Positions 50,659 to 59,516 of a DNA stretch of 64,000 nt are shown in pieces. The notes below the pieces were generated by a model that saw nothing but the letters and a program-made list of their open reading frames with translations, did no database searches and was not told the DNA's origin. Source of the DNA: JAYPUA01 sp038133845 (GTDB lineage: Bacteria > SAR324 > NAC60-12); the NCBI GenBank assembly GCA_038133845.1, contig JAYPUA010000009.1:1-64000 (forward strand), read 5' to 3'. The stretch's first letter is position 1. Each line of letters starts with the position of its first letter. The position numbers and the translations under genes were made by a program.

Positions 50659-51774
50659 ATGAAAGCCCTCAACGTCTCTCTCCCGGGCAGGGAGTATCCG
50701 ATACACATCGGCTCCGGCCTCCTCGGCACGGACCTCCCGGAGGCTCTGGAGCGCCTCCAGGCCACACAGGTGGTCGTGGTCACCAACGACCAGCTTCAGG
50801 TGCTGTATCCGGACTGGGTGGAGAAGGTGCTGGAGCCCCACAAGCGCTGGAAGCTCCGAACGTGCGTGGTGCCGGAAGGTGAGCAACACAAGACTCTGGA
50901 GACGCTCTCACGGATTGTAGACTTCCTGATGGAGGCCGATGCCAACCGCAAGACCCTGCTGATTGCCTTTGGAGGTGGAGTCATCGGTGACATGGCGGGG
51001 TTTGCGGCAGCGGTGTTCATGCGAGGCATCCCGTTTGTGCAGGTTCCCACCACCTTGCTGGCAGATGTCGACAGCAGCGTCGGTGGAAAAACCGCGGTCA
51101 ACCACCCCTTGGGCAAGAACTCCATCGGCGCCTTCAAGCAGCCGGAGCACGTCTGCATCGACCTGGAATTTCTGAAAACGCTCCCGTCTCGTGAGCTGAC
51201 CGCCGGATACTTCGAACTGATCAAGCACGGCTTGATCCACGACCGGGAGCTGCTGGAGTTTCTCAAAGGTCGCTCGCTGGAGCCGCTGGACCTGGAGTTT
51301 CTCGAGGAAGCAATCTATCGTTCCTGCGCGGTCAAGGCTCAGATCGTTGAGGCGGATGAGACAGAATCCGGGCTGAGAGCGACGCTGAACTTCGGGCACA
51401 CTCTGGGACACCTGGTAGAGACTCACGCCGGCTACGGCACCTACCTGCACGGCGAGGCGGTTGGCCTGGGAATGCTGTTTGCCGCCTTTGCCTCACATCA
51501 GTGGAGCCACCTTTCCACAGAAAGCTGGACTCAGGTTCAGGACTTCCTGCTCCCCCTCATGCCTCGGTTCACGCTCCCTCCCTTGAGCCAGCAGCAGTTT
51601 CAGCAGTTGATGCTCCATGACAAAAAATCTGGCAGTGGAGGAGTCAACTTCATCCTGCTCTCCGGAGTTGGGCGTTGTCAGATTCGAAAAAACACCCCGA
51701 TTGACGAACTCTGGAGGCTCTACCAGCGATTTCTGCAGGCCTTTCCTCAAATCTGCCAACACACGGATTCCTGA
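50659..51774 (+). CDS. aroB: 3-Dehydroquinate synthase
   Basis: The second shikimate-pathway enzyme, 371 residues, NAD- and metal-dependent. Blocks include VVPEGEQHKTLET, FGGGVIGDMAGFAAAVFMRGIPFVQVPTTLLADVDSSVGGKTAVNHPLGKNSIGAF, KAQIVEADETESGLRATLNFGHTLGH and YLHGEAVGLGM. The metal ligands Glu and two His fall in these blocks. The ATG at 50659 has AGGAC nearby. It serves the same pathway that feeds pheA and the men genes in this window. A parS site follows the stop codon by 12 bases. Confidence 0.96.
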   Translation: MKALNVSLPGREYPIHIGSGLLGTDLPEALERLQATQVVVVTNDQLQVLYPDWVEKVLEPHKRWKLRTCVVPEGEQHKTLETLSRIVDFLMEADANRKTLLIAFGGGVIGDMAGFAAAVFMRGIPFVQVPTTLLADVDSSVGGKTAVNHPLGKNSIGAFKQPEHVCIDLEFLKTLPSRELTAGYFELIKHGLIHDRELLEFLKGRSLEPLDLEFLEEAIYRSCAVKAQIVEADETESGLRATLNFGHTLGHLVETHAGYGTYLHGEAVGLGMLFAAFASHQWSHLSTESWTQVQDFLLPLMPRFTLPPLSQQQFQQLMLHDKKSGSGGVNFILLSGVGRCQIRKNTPIDELWRLYQRFLQAFPQICQHTDS

Positions 51775-51786
51775 TCGATTGAGTAC

Positions 51787-51804
51787 AGGTTTCACGTGAA
51801 ACCT
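51787..51804. promoter_or_regulatory. parS site (ParB-binding centromere), site 2
   Basis: AGGTTTCACGTGAAACCT is an 18-base perfect palindrome containing the same GTTTCACGTGAAAC core as site 1. It lies in the 99-base gap after aroB. Both sites are outside coding sequence. Confidence 0.9.
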
Positions 51805-51873
51805 TGAAATCTGCATTTGAAACTCTCCGCAAGGCTGTTCAAGATGTTCCGGAAACCTGAACCGGACTGCTGA

Positions 51874-53757
51874 ATGCCCCCCACCTATCACCTCATCTGG
51901 CTTGCCTTCACGGCAGCCACCCTGGCCTACCTCGCCCGGCTGTTATGGAAACGCAGAGGGCTGCTGCAGTGGCTCAGTGCCGGATTTCGCGTCCTGCTGG
52001 TCGCCTTTCTGCTCTGGCTCACCGAGGCCGCCGGAACGTTTCAGCCGCCGCCTCAGCCGCTGTACGTGCTCGTGGACACCAGCAACAGCGTCCGGAAGGT
52101 CCTCCCTCTGGCCGATGCCCCTCTGGCCGATGCGCTTCCGGAGCCATTTCGGAGGGTGCTGGAGCAAGAATTTTCCCAGCACGAGCCCCACTACTTTGAC
52201 GTGCTGGCCGAGTCGCCTCTTGCAGAGAGACGGGACCAAACCCCTCTGGAAGCCGCCCTCGGGACGTTTGTCCAGCAGGGAGGAATCCCGGAAGGTGCCG
52301 AGTTGCTCCTGATCAGCGACGGGCAGGACACCAGCAGCACCGAACTTCCGGAGGCGCTGGCAGCCGAGTTGAAACACTCCGGGCTGACGCTGCACTCCTG
52401 GTTTCCTCAGCCGCCCCTACAGCAGGAAGTCTCCATCCGTCGGGTGGCAAACCCCCGGGTGTCTTTCATCAATCAGATGACGGTCATGGAGGTGGAGATC
52501 GAGTCCGACCTCAGCGAGGGTGGAACCACCAGCCTGGTTTTGATGGATGGCAAGTCCGTACTGACTCAGAAGTCGCTGGTGTTTCCTTCGGGGAGGCACA
52601 AGGAGACGCTACGCCTGCAGTGGACCCCGAATCGGGTCGGAGAGTCCCTGCTGACCCTGAGGCTCAATCCGGTGGCAGGCGAGGCCAACCCTCACGACAA
52701 CCTGAGGTACCTTCCGCTTTCTGTCAGAGCAACTCGGCTCAAGGTGCTCCACATCGCCGGGCGTCCGGGCTGGGACGTGCTGCACCTGCGCCACATGCTC
52801 AAGACGATGCCGGAGTTGGACCTGATCGCGTTCTTTATCCTCCGGGACCCCTTCGAGGACGCGCAGAACGTTCCGGAGACCGAGCTGGCCTTGATCCAGT
52901 TTCCTGTAAGGGAGCTGTTCCTGCGCGAACTGTTCAAGATCGACACAGTCATTTTCCAGAACTTCGATATCCAGAAGTACCTGCGCAATCCGGAATTCCA
53001 GCGTGCGTTTCGACGCTATCTTGCAGAAGGTGGACGGATCATTGCGCTTGGTGGAGAGCAGGCTCTGCAGGGACAGGGGTATCAGGAGCTGTTTCTCTCT
53101 CAGGAAGACCGCCTGGAGCTGCGCCCTCAGCATCAGCCTCGCTGGAACTTTGCCGAGTCTCAGGTGCTCCCACCGGAATACCTGCGGCAGCAGTCCGGAT
53201 TTCAGCAGCTAGAGGTCACGGAGGGAGGTTCGTCCCAGCTCCTGCTCCGGACGCCATTTCGGCTCGGTCGAGTGGACTGGGTGCAGGATCCTGTCAGCTG
53301 GAGGTGGAGGTTCCAGCCCGCTTTTGAGGCAGATCACCAGTACGCCTTGTTCTGGCAGTCCCTCTTGTATCAGCCGCTCTATGAGCAGCAGCGCATGTTC
53401 TGGGAGCTGAACTCTCTGCGTCCCAGGCACACCTCCGAGCAGGTTGAGGGGTCGTTGCACCTGCCCACGCGCTCCCCCACCGTGCAGGCAAAGGTCGTTG
53501 AACAGCAGTTGGGGCAGGTCCTCTTTGAGGAAGCGCTGGCAGTTTCCGACCAGAACACCTATATTCGTTTGCCGAAACTAGAGCCCGGTCAATACGTGTT
53601 GCAGATCTCGTGTGGATGCAACGACATGCCCGACGCCTCGCTCCCGCTGGTCATCGTGGGAGACTGGCTGGAGGCCCGGGACCTGAGCCGCAACGACGCC
53701 TGGCTCCGCATGCTGACGCAGCAGACCGGCGGACGCTTTCTCGGTGATGAATCATGA
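51874..53757 (+). CDS. Membrane protein with VWA-type domain
   Basis: A 627-residue protein. Two membrane helices lie at about 5-24 and 36-52, then a von Willebrand A-like domain with a MIDAS-type DTSNS (68-72, in YVLVDTSNSV) and LLISDGQDTSSTELPEAL. Long beta-rich regions follow (VNPRVSFINQ-like RVANPRVSFINQMTV and a glutamine-amidotransferase-like segment KVLHIAGRPGWDVLHLRHML and EGGRIIALGGEQAL). This matches the BatA/DUF-type membrane VWA proteins found beside MoxR systems, but no moxR gene is here. Its stop overlaps the next lipoprotein gene by 4 bp. The function is unknown. Confidence 0.78.
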   Translation: MPPTYHLIWLAFTAATLAYLARLLWKRRGLLQWLSAGFRVLLVAFLLWLTEAAGTFQPPPQPLYVLVDTSNSVRKVLPLADAPLADALPEPFRRVLEQEFSQHEPHYFDVLAESPLAERRDQTPLEAALGTFVQQGGIPEGAELLLISDGQDTSSTELPEALAAELKHSGLTLHSWFPQPPLQQEVSIRRVANPRVSFINQMTVMEVEIESDLSEGGTTSLVLMDGKSVLTQKSLVFPSGRHKETLRLQWTPNRVGESLLTLRLNPVAGEANPHDNLRYLPLSVRATRLKVLHIAGRPGWDVLHLRHMLKTMPELDLIAFFILRDPFEDAQNVPETELALIQFPVRELFLRELFKIDTVIFQNFDIQKYLRNPEFQRAFRRYLAEGGRIIALGGEQALQGQGYQELFLSQEDRLELRPQHQPRWNFAESQVLPPEYLRQQSGFQQLEVTEGGSSQLLLRTPFRLGRVDWVQDPVSWRWRFQPAFEADHQYALFWQSLLYQPLYEQQRMFWELNSLRPRHTSEQVEGSLHLPTRSPTVQAKVVEQQLGQVLFEEALAVSDQNTYIRLPKLEPGQYVLQISCGCNDMPDASLPLVIVGDWLEARDLSRNDAWLRMLTQQTGGRFLGDES

Positions 53758-54113
53758 TGCCTTATCCGCTCCTCCTTGCCACGCTCCTGCTTCTGGTCTC
53801 CTGTGCTCCCTCCTCGGTCGAGTTGAGCCCTCAGGGAGAGATCGTTCAACTGATGCAGGAGGACCTCCTCCCTCCCAACTGCGGTTCGCTCGGCTCCCTC
53901 AAGTCGGTGGCCCTGGCAGGAGAGCACAACGCGTATCGTCAGGCTCTGAAGCGCACCCGCAACAAGGCCGGGCTCTTGAACGCCACTCACATCCGCGTGG
54001 AGCGCACGGAAGCGCATGCGATGGCAACCACCCTCTATGCAACCGCCCTGAGGTGTGTTCCCCAGGAAGACACCCCTCAGCCTGACCCCGACAAGCTCAT
54101 CATCCTTGATTGA
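53754..54113 (+). CDS. Small lipoprotein, DUF4156-like
   Basis: A 119-residue protein with a lipobox (LLLVSCAPS). The mature part has two further cysteines (PNCGSLGS and LRCVPQ) and the block NAYRQALKRTRNKAGLLNATHIRVER, which is similar to the DUF4156 pattern of a Cys-x-x-Leu-Gly start and an alanine-rich helix followed by a buried strand. Its role is unknown. It overlaps the VWA gene by 4 bp and is followed by carA after 8 bp. Confidence 0.66.
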   Translation: MMPYPLLLATLLLLVSCAPSSVELSPQGEIVQLMQEDLLPPNCGSLGSLKSVALAGEHNAYRQALKRTRNKAGLLNATHIRVERTEAHAMATTLYATALRCVPQEDTPQPDPDKLIILD

Positions 54114-54121
54114 CCCTCTTC

Positions 54122-55213
54122 ATGACTGACGGCCTGCTCGTTCTCAACAACGGCCAGTACTTCCGCGGAAAACTCCGGGGAGCCCCTTTGGAAGCAACCG
54201 GCGAAGTAATCTTCAACACCTCACTGACCGGATATCAGGAAATCCTCACCGACCCCTCCTACACCGGACAGATCGTTACCATGACCTATCCCCACATCGG
54301 GAACTACGGGATCAACCCGGAGGACATGGAGTCGACCACGATTCATGCGGCCGCTTTGGTGGTGCGGGAGTTGAGCCTGAACACCAGCAACTGGCGCGCG
54401 AGCGATGCCCTGGAAGAGTGGCTGCGTGCAAACAAGGTCCCGGTGCTGGAAGGGGTGGACACGCGGGCGCTGGTCCGGGCGATCCGCTCCGGAGGAGAGT
54501 GCAGCGGCATCATCACCGCCTCCGCCTCCCACCGCACGCTGGACACCTTGCGTGAAGAGGCCATGGCCCTGCCCTCCATGGAAGGCCAGAACCTGGCCGG
54601 CAAAGTCTCCACCCGGGAGCGCTATCTGTGGGATGCCGAAACCGCTCCCCCGCGCTTCAAAGTGGTTGCCTATGACTTTGGGATCAAGCACAACATCCTG
54701 CGCCTGATGGCTCAACTCGGAATGTCTGTCATCGTGGTTCCCTGGAACACCAAGGCCTCCGAGGTGTTGGCACTGAATCCGGATGGGGTCTTTCTCTCCA
54801 ACGGCCCGGGCGATCCTGCAGCCGTTCAAGAGTCCGTAGAGTCCGTCAGGGCCCTGCTGGGGAAAAGGCCCATCTTCGGGATTTGCCTGGGGCACCAGAT
54901 CCTCTCGCTGGCCTTGGGCTGCAGGACCTACAAGCTGTTTTGCGGACACCACGGAGGCAACCACCCGGTCGTCGACTATGCCACCGAGAAGATCGAGATC
55001 ACCAGCCACAATCACGGCTTCTCCGTCGAGGAAGACAGCCTGCCTTCCGGAGTCCGAGTCACTCATCGCAACCTCAACGACCAGACGGTGGAGGGCATCG
55101 AATCTCTCGAATACCCGGCATATTCCGTGCAGTATCACCCAGAAGCAGCGCCGGGACCGCATGATGCGCAGTACCTCTTTCAACGCTTTGTGGAGTTGAT
55201 GGAACGAGGCTGA
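54122..55213 (+). CDS. carA: Carbamoyl-phosphate synthase small subunit
   Basis: The glutaminase subunit, which gives ammonia to CarB for pyrimidine and arginine synthesis. It has 363 residues from the ATG at 54122. The N-terminal domain starts LVLNNGQYFRGKLRGA with VIFNTSLTGYQEILTDPSY. The class I glutamine amidotransferase part has the catalytic Cys in FGICLGHQILSLALG and the His-Glu pair in VQYHPEAAPGPHD, plus FLSNGPGDP. The frame is open from a TTG at 54110, which is less likely. carB is not next to it, as fliG follows. Confidence 0.94.
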   Translation: MTDGLLVLNNGQYFRGKLRGAPLEATGEVIFNTSLTGYQEILTDPSYTGQIVTMTYPHIGNYGINPEDMESTTIHAAALVVRELSLNTSNWRASDALEEWLRANKVPVLEGVDTRALVRAIRSGGECSGIITASASHRTLDTLREEAMALPSMEGQNLAGKVSTRERYLWDAETAPPRFKVVAYDFGIKHNILRLMAQLGMSVIVVPWNTKASEVLALNPDGVFLSNGPGDPAAVQESVESVRALLGKRPIFGICLGHQILSLALGCRTYKLFCGHHGGNHPVVDYATEKIEITSHNHGFSVEEDSLPSGVRVTHRNLNDQTVEGIESLEYPAYSVQYHPEAAPGPHDAQYLFQRFVELMERG

Positions 55214-55252
55214 ATTCACCCTGCCGGCGCGATCACTCGATTGGATTCAAGC

Positions 55253-56263
55253 ATGAGCGTTGGCAAGCTGACCGGGCCCAAGAAAGCCGCAATCCTCCTC
55301 CTGGCTCTGGGCGAGGAGGGAGCTGCGGACGTCATGAAGAACCTGGATGAACAAGAGATTCAACAGGTTGGCTACTTCATGACCCGCTTCAACGATGTTT
55401 CTCCGGAAGAGGTTGACATCGTCCTTGAGGAGTTCTACCGGAACTCCGTGATGCAGGAAGAGGGCGTGTACCTGGACACTTCTCCGGATTTCGTCCGCAA
55501 CGCTCTGACCAAGGCTCTTGGAGCAGACAAGGCCAAGGAGTTGGAGGGCAACCTGCGCTCCGGACAAGAAGAAGGTGGGTTGGACGCGTTGCGCTATGTG
55601 GATCCGGTGACCATCTCCAACTATGTCCGCAGTGAGCATCCGCAGACGATTGCCCTGATCCTCTCCTACCTGAACAACGTGGATCAGTCCTCAACCGTAC
55701 TCCGCACGCTCCCGGAGAACCTGCAGGCGGATGTGATGTATCGAATGGCCACCCTGGAGAGCATTCCTCCGGGAGTGGTCACGGAATTGAACGAAGTCCT
55801 GTACGACGAAATGAAAGCAGCCAGTTCAGTGATCACCAAGGTCGGCGGGGTCGCCCCCGTTGCGGAAATCCTCAACGCGGTCGACAAGGCCACCGAGACG
55901 CGTATTCTCGCGACCATCGAAGAGACCAACCCGGACCTGGCCGAGTCCATCCGCGAGTTGATGTTCACCTTTGAGGACCTCTCCCTGATCGACTCCAAGC
56001 AGATGCAAACGGTCCTCAAGGACGTCGACCAGGCAGACATGGTGCTTGCTCTGAAGACGGCTAGCGACGCCGTCCGCGAGCTGATCTTCAGCTCGATGTC
56101 CTCCCGCGCTGCGGAGATGGTCCGGGACGACCTGGAGAACCTTGGCCCGGTCAAGGTCTCCGACGTCGAGGCGGCTCAGCAGAAGATCATCAAGGTGGTC
56201 AAAAAGCTCGAGGAGGAAGGCAAGATCGTCATCGCCGGAGCTGGCGGATCCGAGGTGGTCTAA
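55253..56263 (+). CDS. fliG: Flagellar motor switch protein FliG
   Basis: A 336-residue component of the flagellar rotor and switch. The N-terminal domain starts GKLTGPKKAAILLLALGEEGAADVMKNLDEQEI, the middle domain has the EHPQ motif in SEHPQTIALILSYL, and the C-terminal charged torque region is in MFTFEDLSLIDSKQMQTVLKDVDQADMVLALKTASDAVRELIFSSMSSRAAEMVRDDLENLG. The ATG at 55253 is preferred over the upstream TTG at 55241. It stands apart from other flagellar genes, between carA and the men genes, which is unusual for fliG. Confidence 0.95.
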   Translation: MSVGKLTGPKKAAILLLALGEEGAADVMKNLDEQEIQQVGYFMTRFNDVSPEEVDIVLEEFYRNSVMQEEGVYLDTSPDFVRNALTKALGADKAKELEGNLRSGQEEGGLDALRYVDPVTISNYVRSEHPQTIALILSYLNNVDQSSTVLRTLPENLQADVMYRMATLESIPPGVVTELNEVLYDEMKAASSVITKVGGVAPVAEILNAVDKATETRILATIEETNPDLAESIRELMFTFEDLSLIDSKQMQTVLKDVDQADMVLALKTASDAVRELIFSSMSSRAAEMVRDDLENLGPVKVSDVEAAQQKIIKVVKKLEEEGKIVIAGAGGSEVV

Positions 56264-56303
56264 GCCCCCGGAAGCTCATTTCGTATAGGCGAAAAATCCC
56301 TTC

Positions 56304-56363
56304 TTGTTGTCTCCAGAAAAACATGCCAACCTGTTTTTGATCTGGTCCAACCTGAGACAACAA
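56304..56363 (+). promoter_or_regulatory. Structured leader / repeat element upstream of menF
   Basis: Outer inverted arms TTGTTGTCTC (56304-56313) and GAGACAACAA (56354-56363) are perfect over 10 bases. An inner stem pairs CCAG-AAAAACA (56313-56323) with TGTTTTT-(GAT)-CTGG (56332-56345), around the loop TGCCAACC. The octamer CCAACCTG occurs at 56326-56333 and 56347-56354, 21 bases apart. The element ends 8 bases before the menF ATG. It could be an RNA fold controlling menF or a DNA operator with two half sites. Confidence 0.5.
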
Positions 56364-56371
56364 CTCCTTGC

Positions 56372-57781
56372 ATGCCTGTTGCCCAAGCCGCCCTTCTTCA
56401 GCCTGCCGATCTGAGCGAAGCTCGTGATCTGCTCGTCGAGCAGATCGACTTCTGGCTACGCTCCGGGGGGCCCTCTCCAAGCCATCGCAGCCTGCGGATC
56501 GTTCGGCTGGAGTGCCCCATTCAGCCTGCCGATCCGCTCCTTTGGCTCTCCGGACAGACCAGCCTGCAGCGCACTTACTGGACAGACCGTGCGCAAAATG
56601 AGCGCCTTGCCGGCCTGGGGGAGGCCTGGGCCATCAGCAGCGACTCCGCCAACCCCTACTCCGAGGTCGCTCGAGAGCTGCAAGAGTTGCTCAAAGAGGC
56701 GCCTGTGGAGTCCAGATTTTTTGGCGGGCTGCGCTTCGACCCGAAGGCATCGCACTCTCCAGAGTGGAACGACTGGCAAGCCGCTCGCTTTGTGCTCCCG
56801 GAGATTCTCCTTGAAGAGCGCGAGAATCACCACTGGCTCGTCTGTCAGGTCCTGAGACGAGAAGATCCCACAGAAGAGCGCACTGTCCTGCGGATGCTCC
56901 GGCAGCGGATGCTCGGCCTCCGCCTTCCGGAGAGGAGTCACCACGATACCTTTCACTTTCTGCATCGAAAACACACCCCGGACGCTTCCGGGTGGAACGC
57001 CCAGGTCCGGGAAGGGCTCCGCTGCATCGCTGCCGGAGAGTTGCAAAAGGTCGTCCTGGCCCGAAGCGCCGAGTTTGAGCTAGCCGAAAGAGCCGATCCG
57101 GTTCGGCTTCTGCTCGCTCTGCGGGAGCAGGCGCCTCAAGCATTCCAGTTCTGCTTTCAGCTCAACGAAAAGCAGGCCTTCCTCGGAATCACCCCGGAGC
57201 GCCTTTACCGTCGCAACGTGGGCTTGCTTGAGAGCGAGGCGCTGGCCAGCACCCGACCTCGCGGCCTCACTCCGGAAGAGGACCTGCGTTTGGCCGAAGA
57301 GCTGCGCAACAGCGCCAAGGAGCAGCGGGAACACCTGATGGTCCTCGCTCGCCTTGAGGCACTCCTGGAGCAATTCTGCATCACTTCCGAGAGGCTCTCC
57401 TACTTGGAGCGGCTGCCGCTTCGACACGTGCAGCATCTCCGGAGCCGGGTTCAGGGGAGGCTGCGGGAAGGCGTTCAGGATGCCGAACTTCTGCCGGCCT
57501 TTCACCCAACGCCTGCCGTCTCCGGAACTCCGAAGCGTCCAGCTGCTGAACACATCCGCCGCCTGGAGTCCTTTGACCGCGGCTGGTACGCCGGTCCTAT
57601 CGGCTGGGTTAGCCGAGATGCAGCCGAGTTCGCTGTGGCCTTGCGCTCCGGGCTGCTGACCGAGAAGTGCCTGAAGGTTTATACCGGAGCCGGAATTGTT
57701 GAAGGCTCTGAGCCAGAGAAGGAGTGGCAGGAGTTGGAGATCAAGCTGCGAACCTGGGCCTCGGTCGTGGTCCCCGCGTGA
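56372..57781 (+). CDS. menF: Isochorismate synthase (MenF type)
   Basis: It converts chorismate to isochorismate, the entry to menaquinone. The 469 residues show the chorismate-binding fold: FGGLRFDP, ELQKVVLARSAEFELA, AFLGITPERLYRRNVGLLESEALASTRPRG, EQREHLMVLARLEALLEQFC, LHPTPAVSGTPK-like AFHPTPAVSGTPKRPA, and ESFDRGWYAGPIGWVS and KVYTGAGIVEGSEPEKEWQELEIK at the end. It is followed by menD with a 4-bp GTGA overlap. The structured element at 56304-56363 lies upstream. Confidence 0.94.
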   Translation: MPVAQAALLQPADLSEARDLLVEQIDFWLRSGGPSPSHRSLRIVRLECPIQPADPLLWLSGQTSLQRTYWTDRAQNERLAGLGEAWAISSDSANPYSEVARELQELLKEAPVESRFFGGLRFDPKASHSPEWNDWQAARFVLPEILLEERENHHWLVCQVLRREDPTEERTVLRMLRQRMLGLRLPERSHHDTFHFLHRKHTPDASGWNAQVREGLRCIAAGELQKVVLARSAEFELAERADPVRLLLALREQAPQAFQFCFQLNEKQAFLGITPERLYRRNVGLLESEALASTRPRGLTPEEDLRLAEELRNSAKEQREHLMVLARLEALLEQFCITSERLSYLERLPLRHVQHLRSRVQGRLREGVQDAELLPAFHPTPAVSGTPKRPAAEHIRRLESFDRGWYAGPIGWVSRDAAEFAVALRSGLLTEKCLKVYTGAGIVEGSEPEKEWQELEIKLRTWASVVVPA

Positions 57782-59508
57782 GCAGTGGCACCTGGAACCC
57801 CCTGTGGGGGAGTTGGATCATTGAGGAGTTGGTTCGCAACCAGGTCGTCACCTTCTGCATCTCTCCGGGGTCGCGTTCCACTCCGCTGACCACCGCAGCA
57901 GCCCGGAATCCGCAGGCTCAGTGCCGCATCTTCATCGACGAGCGCGCCGCAGCCTACTTTGCCTTGGGACACGCCCGAGCGACAGGAGAGCCCGCCGCTC
58001 TGATCTGTACCTCCGGAACCGCCGTCGCCAACTACCTCCCCGCAGTGGTCGAGGCGTCTGTAGAGCAACTTCCCCTCCTGATTCTCTCTGCCGACCGCCC
58101 CCCGGAGCTCAGAGACTCCGGAGCCAACCAAACGATTGACCAGACCAAACTCTTCGGAAGCTACGTGCGCTGGTTTCATGACCCAGGGTGCCCAGGTCCG
58201 GAAACTCCACTCCCCGCGCTACTCTCCAGCCTGGACCAAGCCGTAGCGCGGACTCAGGCACCGTTGCCCGGACCGGTCCACCTGAACTTCCCCTTCCGCG
58301 AGCCGTTCTTCGAGGAGACCCCTTCGGAGGAGCCCGCCGTTCCAGAGCGTTGGAGGGCTGCTCCAGTTCCGTGGGTTCGGAAGCCTCGCTCCCACTCTTT
58401 TCCGGAAGATGCGCTGATCTCCGAACTTGCCACCCACGCTTCGCGTCGAGGGATTTTGAGCGTGGGGCGCCTGCCGCAATCAGAGCTTCCGGCCGTGAAG
58501 CAGCTGGCTCAGGCGTTGGGATGGCCGCTGTTTGCCGACATCACCTCCGGAATGCGCTTTGGCCCAGTGGCCCAGCGCGTTACCCATTATGATCAACTTT
58601 TGGTTGAGGGGCTGCCCAGCACCCATTGGGAACCGGAAGTGATCTGGCACCTCGGGTTTCCTCCCACCTCCAAGCGTTGGCTAACTCGCTGGGAGCGACG
58701 GCCGGCTCCCGAGATGGTCTGGATCTCCTCGCAAACCGAGCGTCTGGACGCCTCATTCCAGTTTGGGCTTCAGATGAACTCAGAAGTCTCCAGCCTCACC
58801 CAGAGCCTTTCTGCACACTTGACTCACCCCGGTCCCTCTGACTGGCTTGCACAGTGGCAGCAGGCTGATCAGCAGGTGGCAGAGGCACTCCAGCACCACT
58901 TCCTGCAGCAGACATGCTGGAGCGAGCTACAGTTGGCCCACGCGCTTCCAACGTGGGTTCCGGAAGGCCATGCCCTGTACGTGGGAAACAGCCTCCCGGT
59001 CAGGCTGCTGGACTTTTATGGCTCCGGAAGAGGCCCGGCCGTTCCCATCGGGCTCAACCGCGGTGCCTCCGGAATTGATGGGCTGATCGCCAGTGCCGCA
59101 GGCTTTGCAGAGGGGCTGCAGCGTCCCACCACGCTGATCCTCGGAGACCTCTCCGCCCTGCACGACCTGAACTCGCTGGCGCTGCTCGCGGAAAACAGAT
59201 TTCCCATAACGGTAGTGCTGTGCAACAATCACGGAGGAGGAATTTTTTCCTTCCTGCCCATTTCCCAACAGAGAGACCTCTTCGAACCGTTTTTCGGTAC
59301 CCCACACTCGTGGAATTTTTCTGCCGCTGCGGAGCTGTTTCATCTGGACCACCAAGCCTGTACGTCTCTGGAAAGCTGCCGGGCGGCCTACCTGCGTGCG
59401 GTGCAATCGAGCCGGTCCAGTGTGATCGAGGTCACCACGGATCGTGAAATCAACACCAAGGAGCAGCAACGCTGGCAACAGGTGCTGCGTCATTCATTTC
59501 AAGACTGA
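57778..59508 (+). CDS. menD: SEPHCHC synthase MenD
   Basis: A thiamine-diphosphate enzyme that joins 2-oxoglutarate and isochorismate. It has 576 residues from the GTG at 57778, which overlaps the menF stop. Early blocks are GSWIIEELVRNQVVTFCISPGSRSTPLT, DERAAAYFALGHARATGEPAALICTSGTAVANYLPAVVEA and ILSADRPPELRDSGANQTIDQ. The C-terminal ThDP-binding part has NRGASGIDGLIASAAGFAEG, LILGDLSALHDLNSLALL and VVLCNNHGGGIFSFLPI. It is followed by menB after 8 bases. Confidence 0.95.
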   Translation: MSSGTWNPLWGSWIIEELVRNQVVTFCISPGSRSTPLTTAAARNPQAQCRIFIDERAAAYFALGHARATGEPAALICTSGTAVANYLPAVVEASVEQLPLLILSADRPPELRDSGANQTIDQTKLFGSYVRWFHDPGCPGPETPLPALLSSLDQAVARTQAPLPGPVHLNFPFREPFFEETPSEEPAVPERWRAAPVPWVRKPRSHSFPEDALISELATHASRRGILSVGRLPQSELPAVKQLAQALGWPLFADITSGMRFGPVAQRVTHYDQLLVEGLPSTHWEPEVIWHLGFPPTSKRWLTRWERRPAPEMVWISSQTERLDASFQFGLQMNSEVSSLTQSLSAHLTHPGPSDWLAQWQQADQQVAEALQHHFLQQTCWSELQLAHALPTWVPEGHALYVGNSLPVRLLDFYGSGRGPAVPIGLNRGASGIDGLIASAAGFAEGLQRPTTLILGDLSALHDLNSLALLAENRFPITVVLCNNHGGGIFSFLPISQQRDLFEPFFGTPHSWNFSAAAELFHLDHQACTSLESCRAAYLRAVQSSRSSVIEVTTDREINTKEQQRWQQVLRHSFQD

Positions 59509-59516
59509 GGAGAGTC

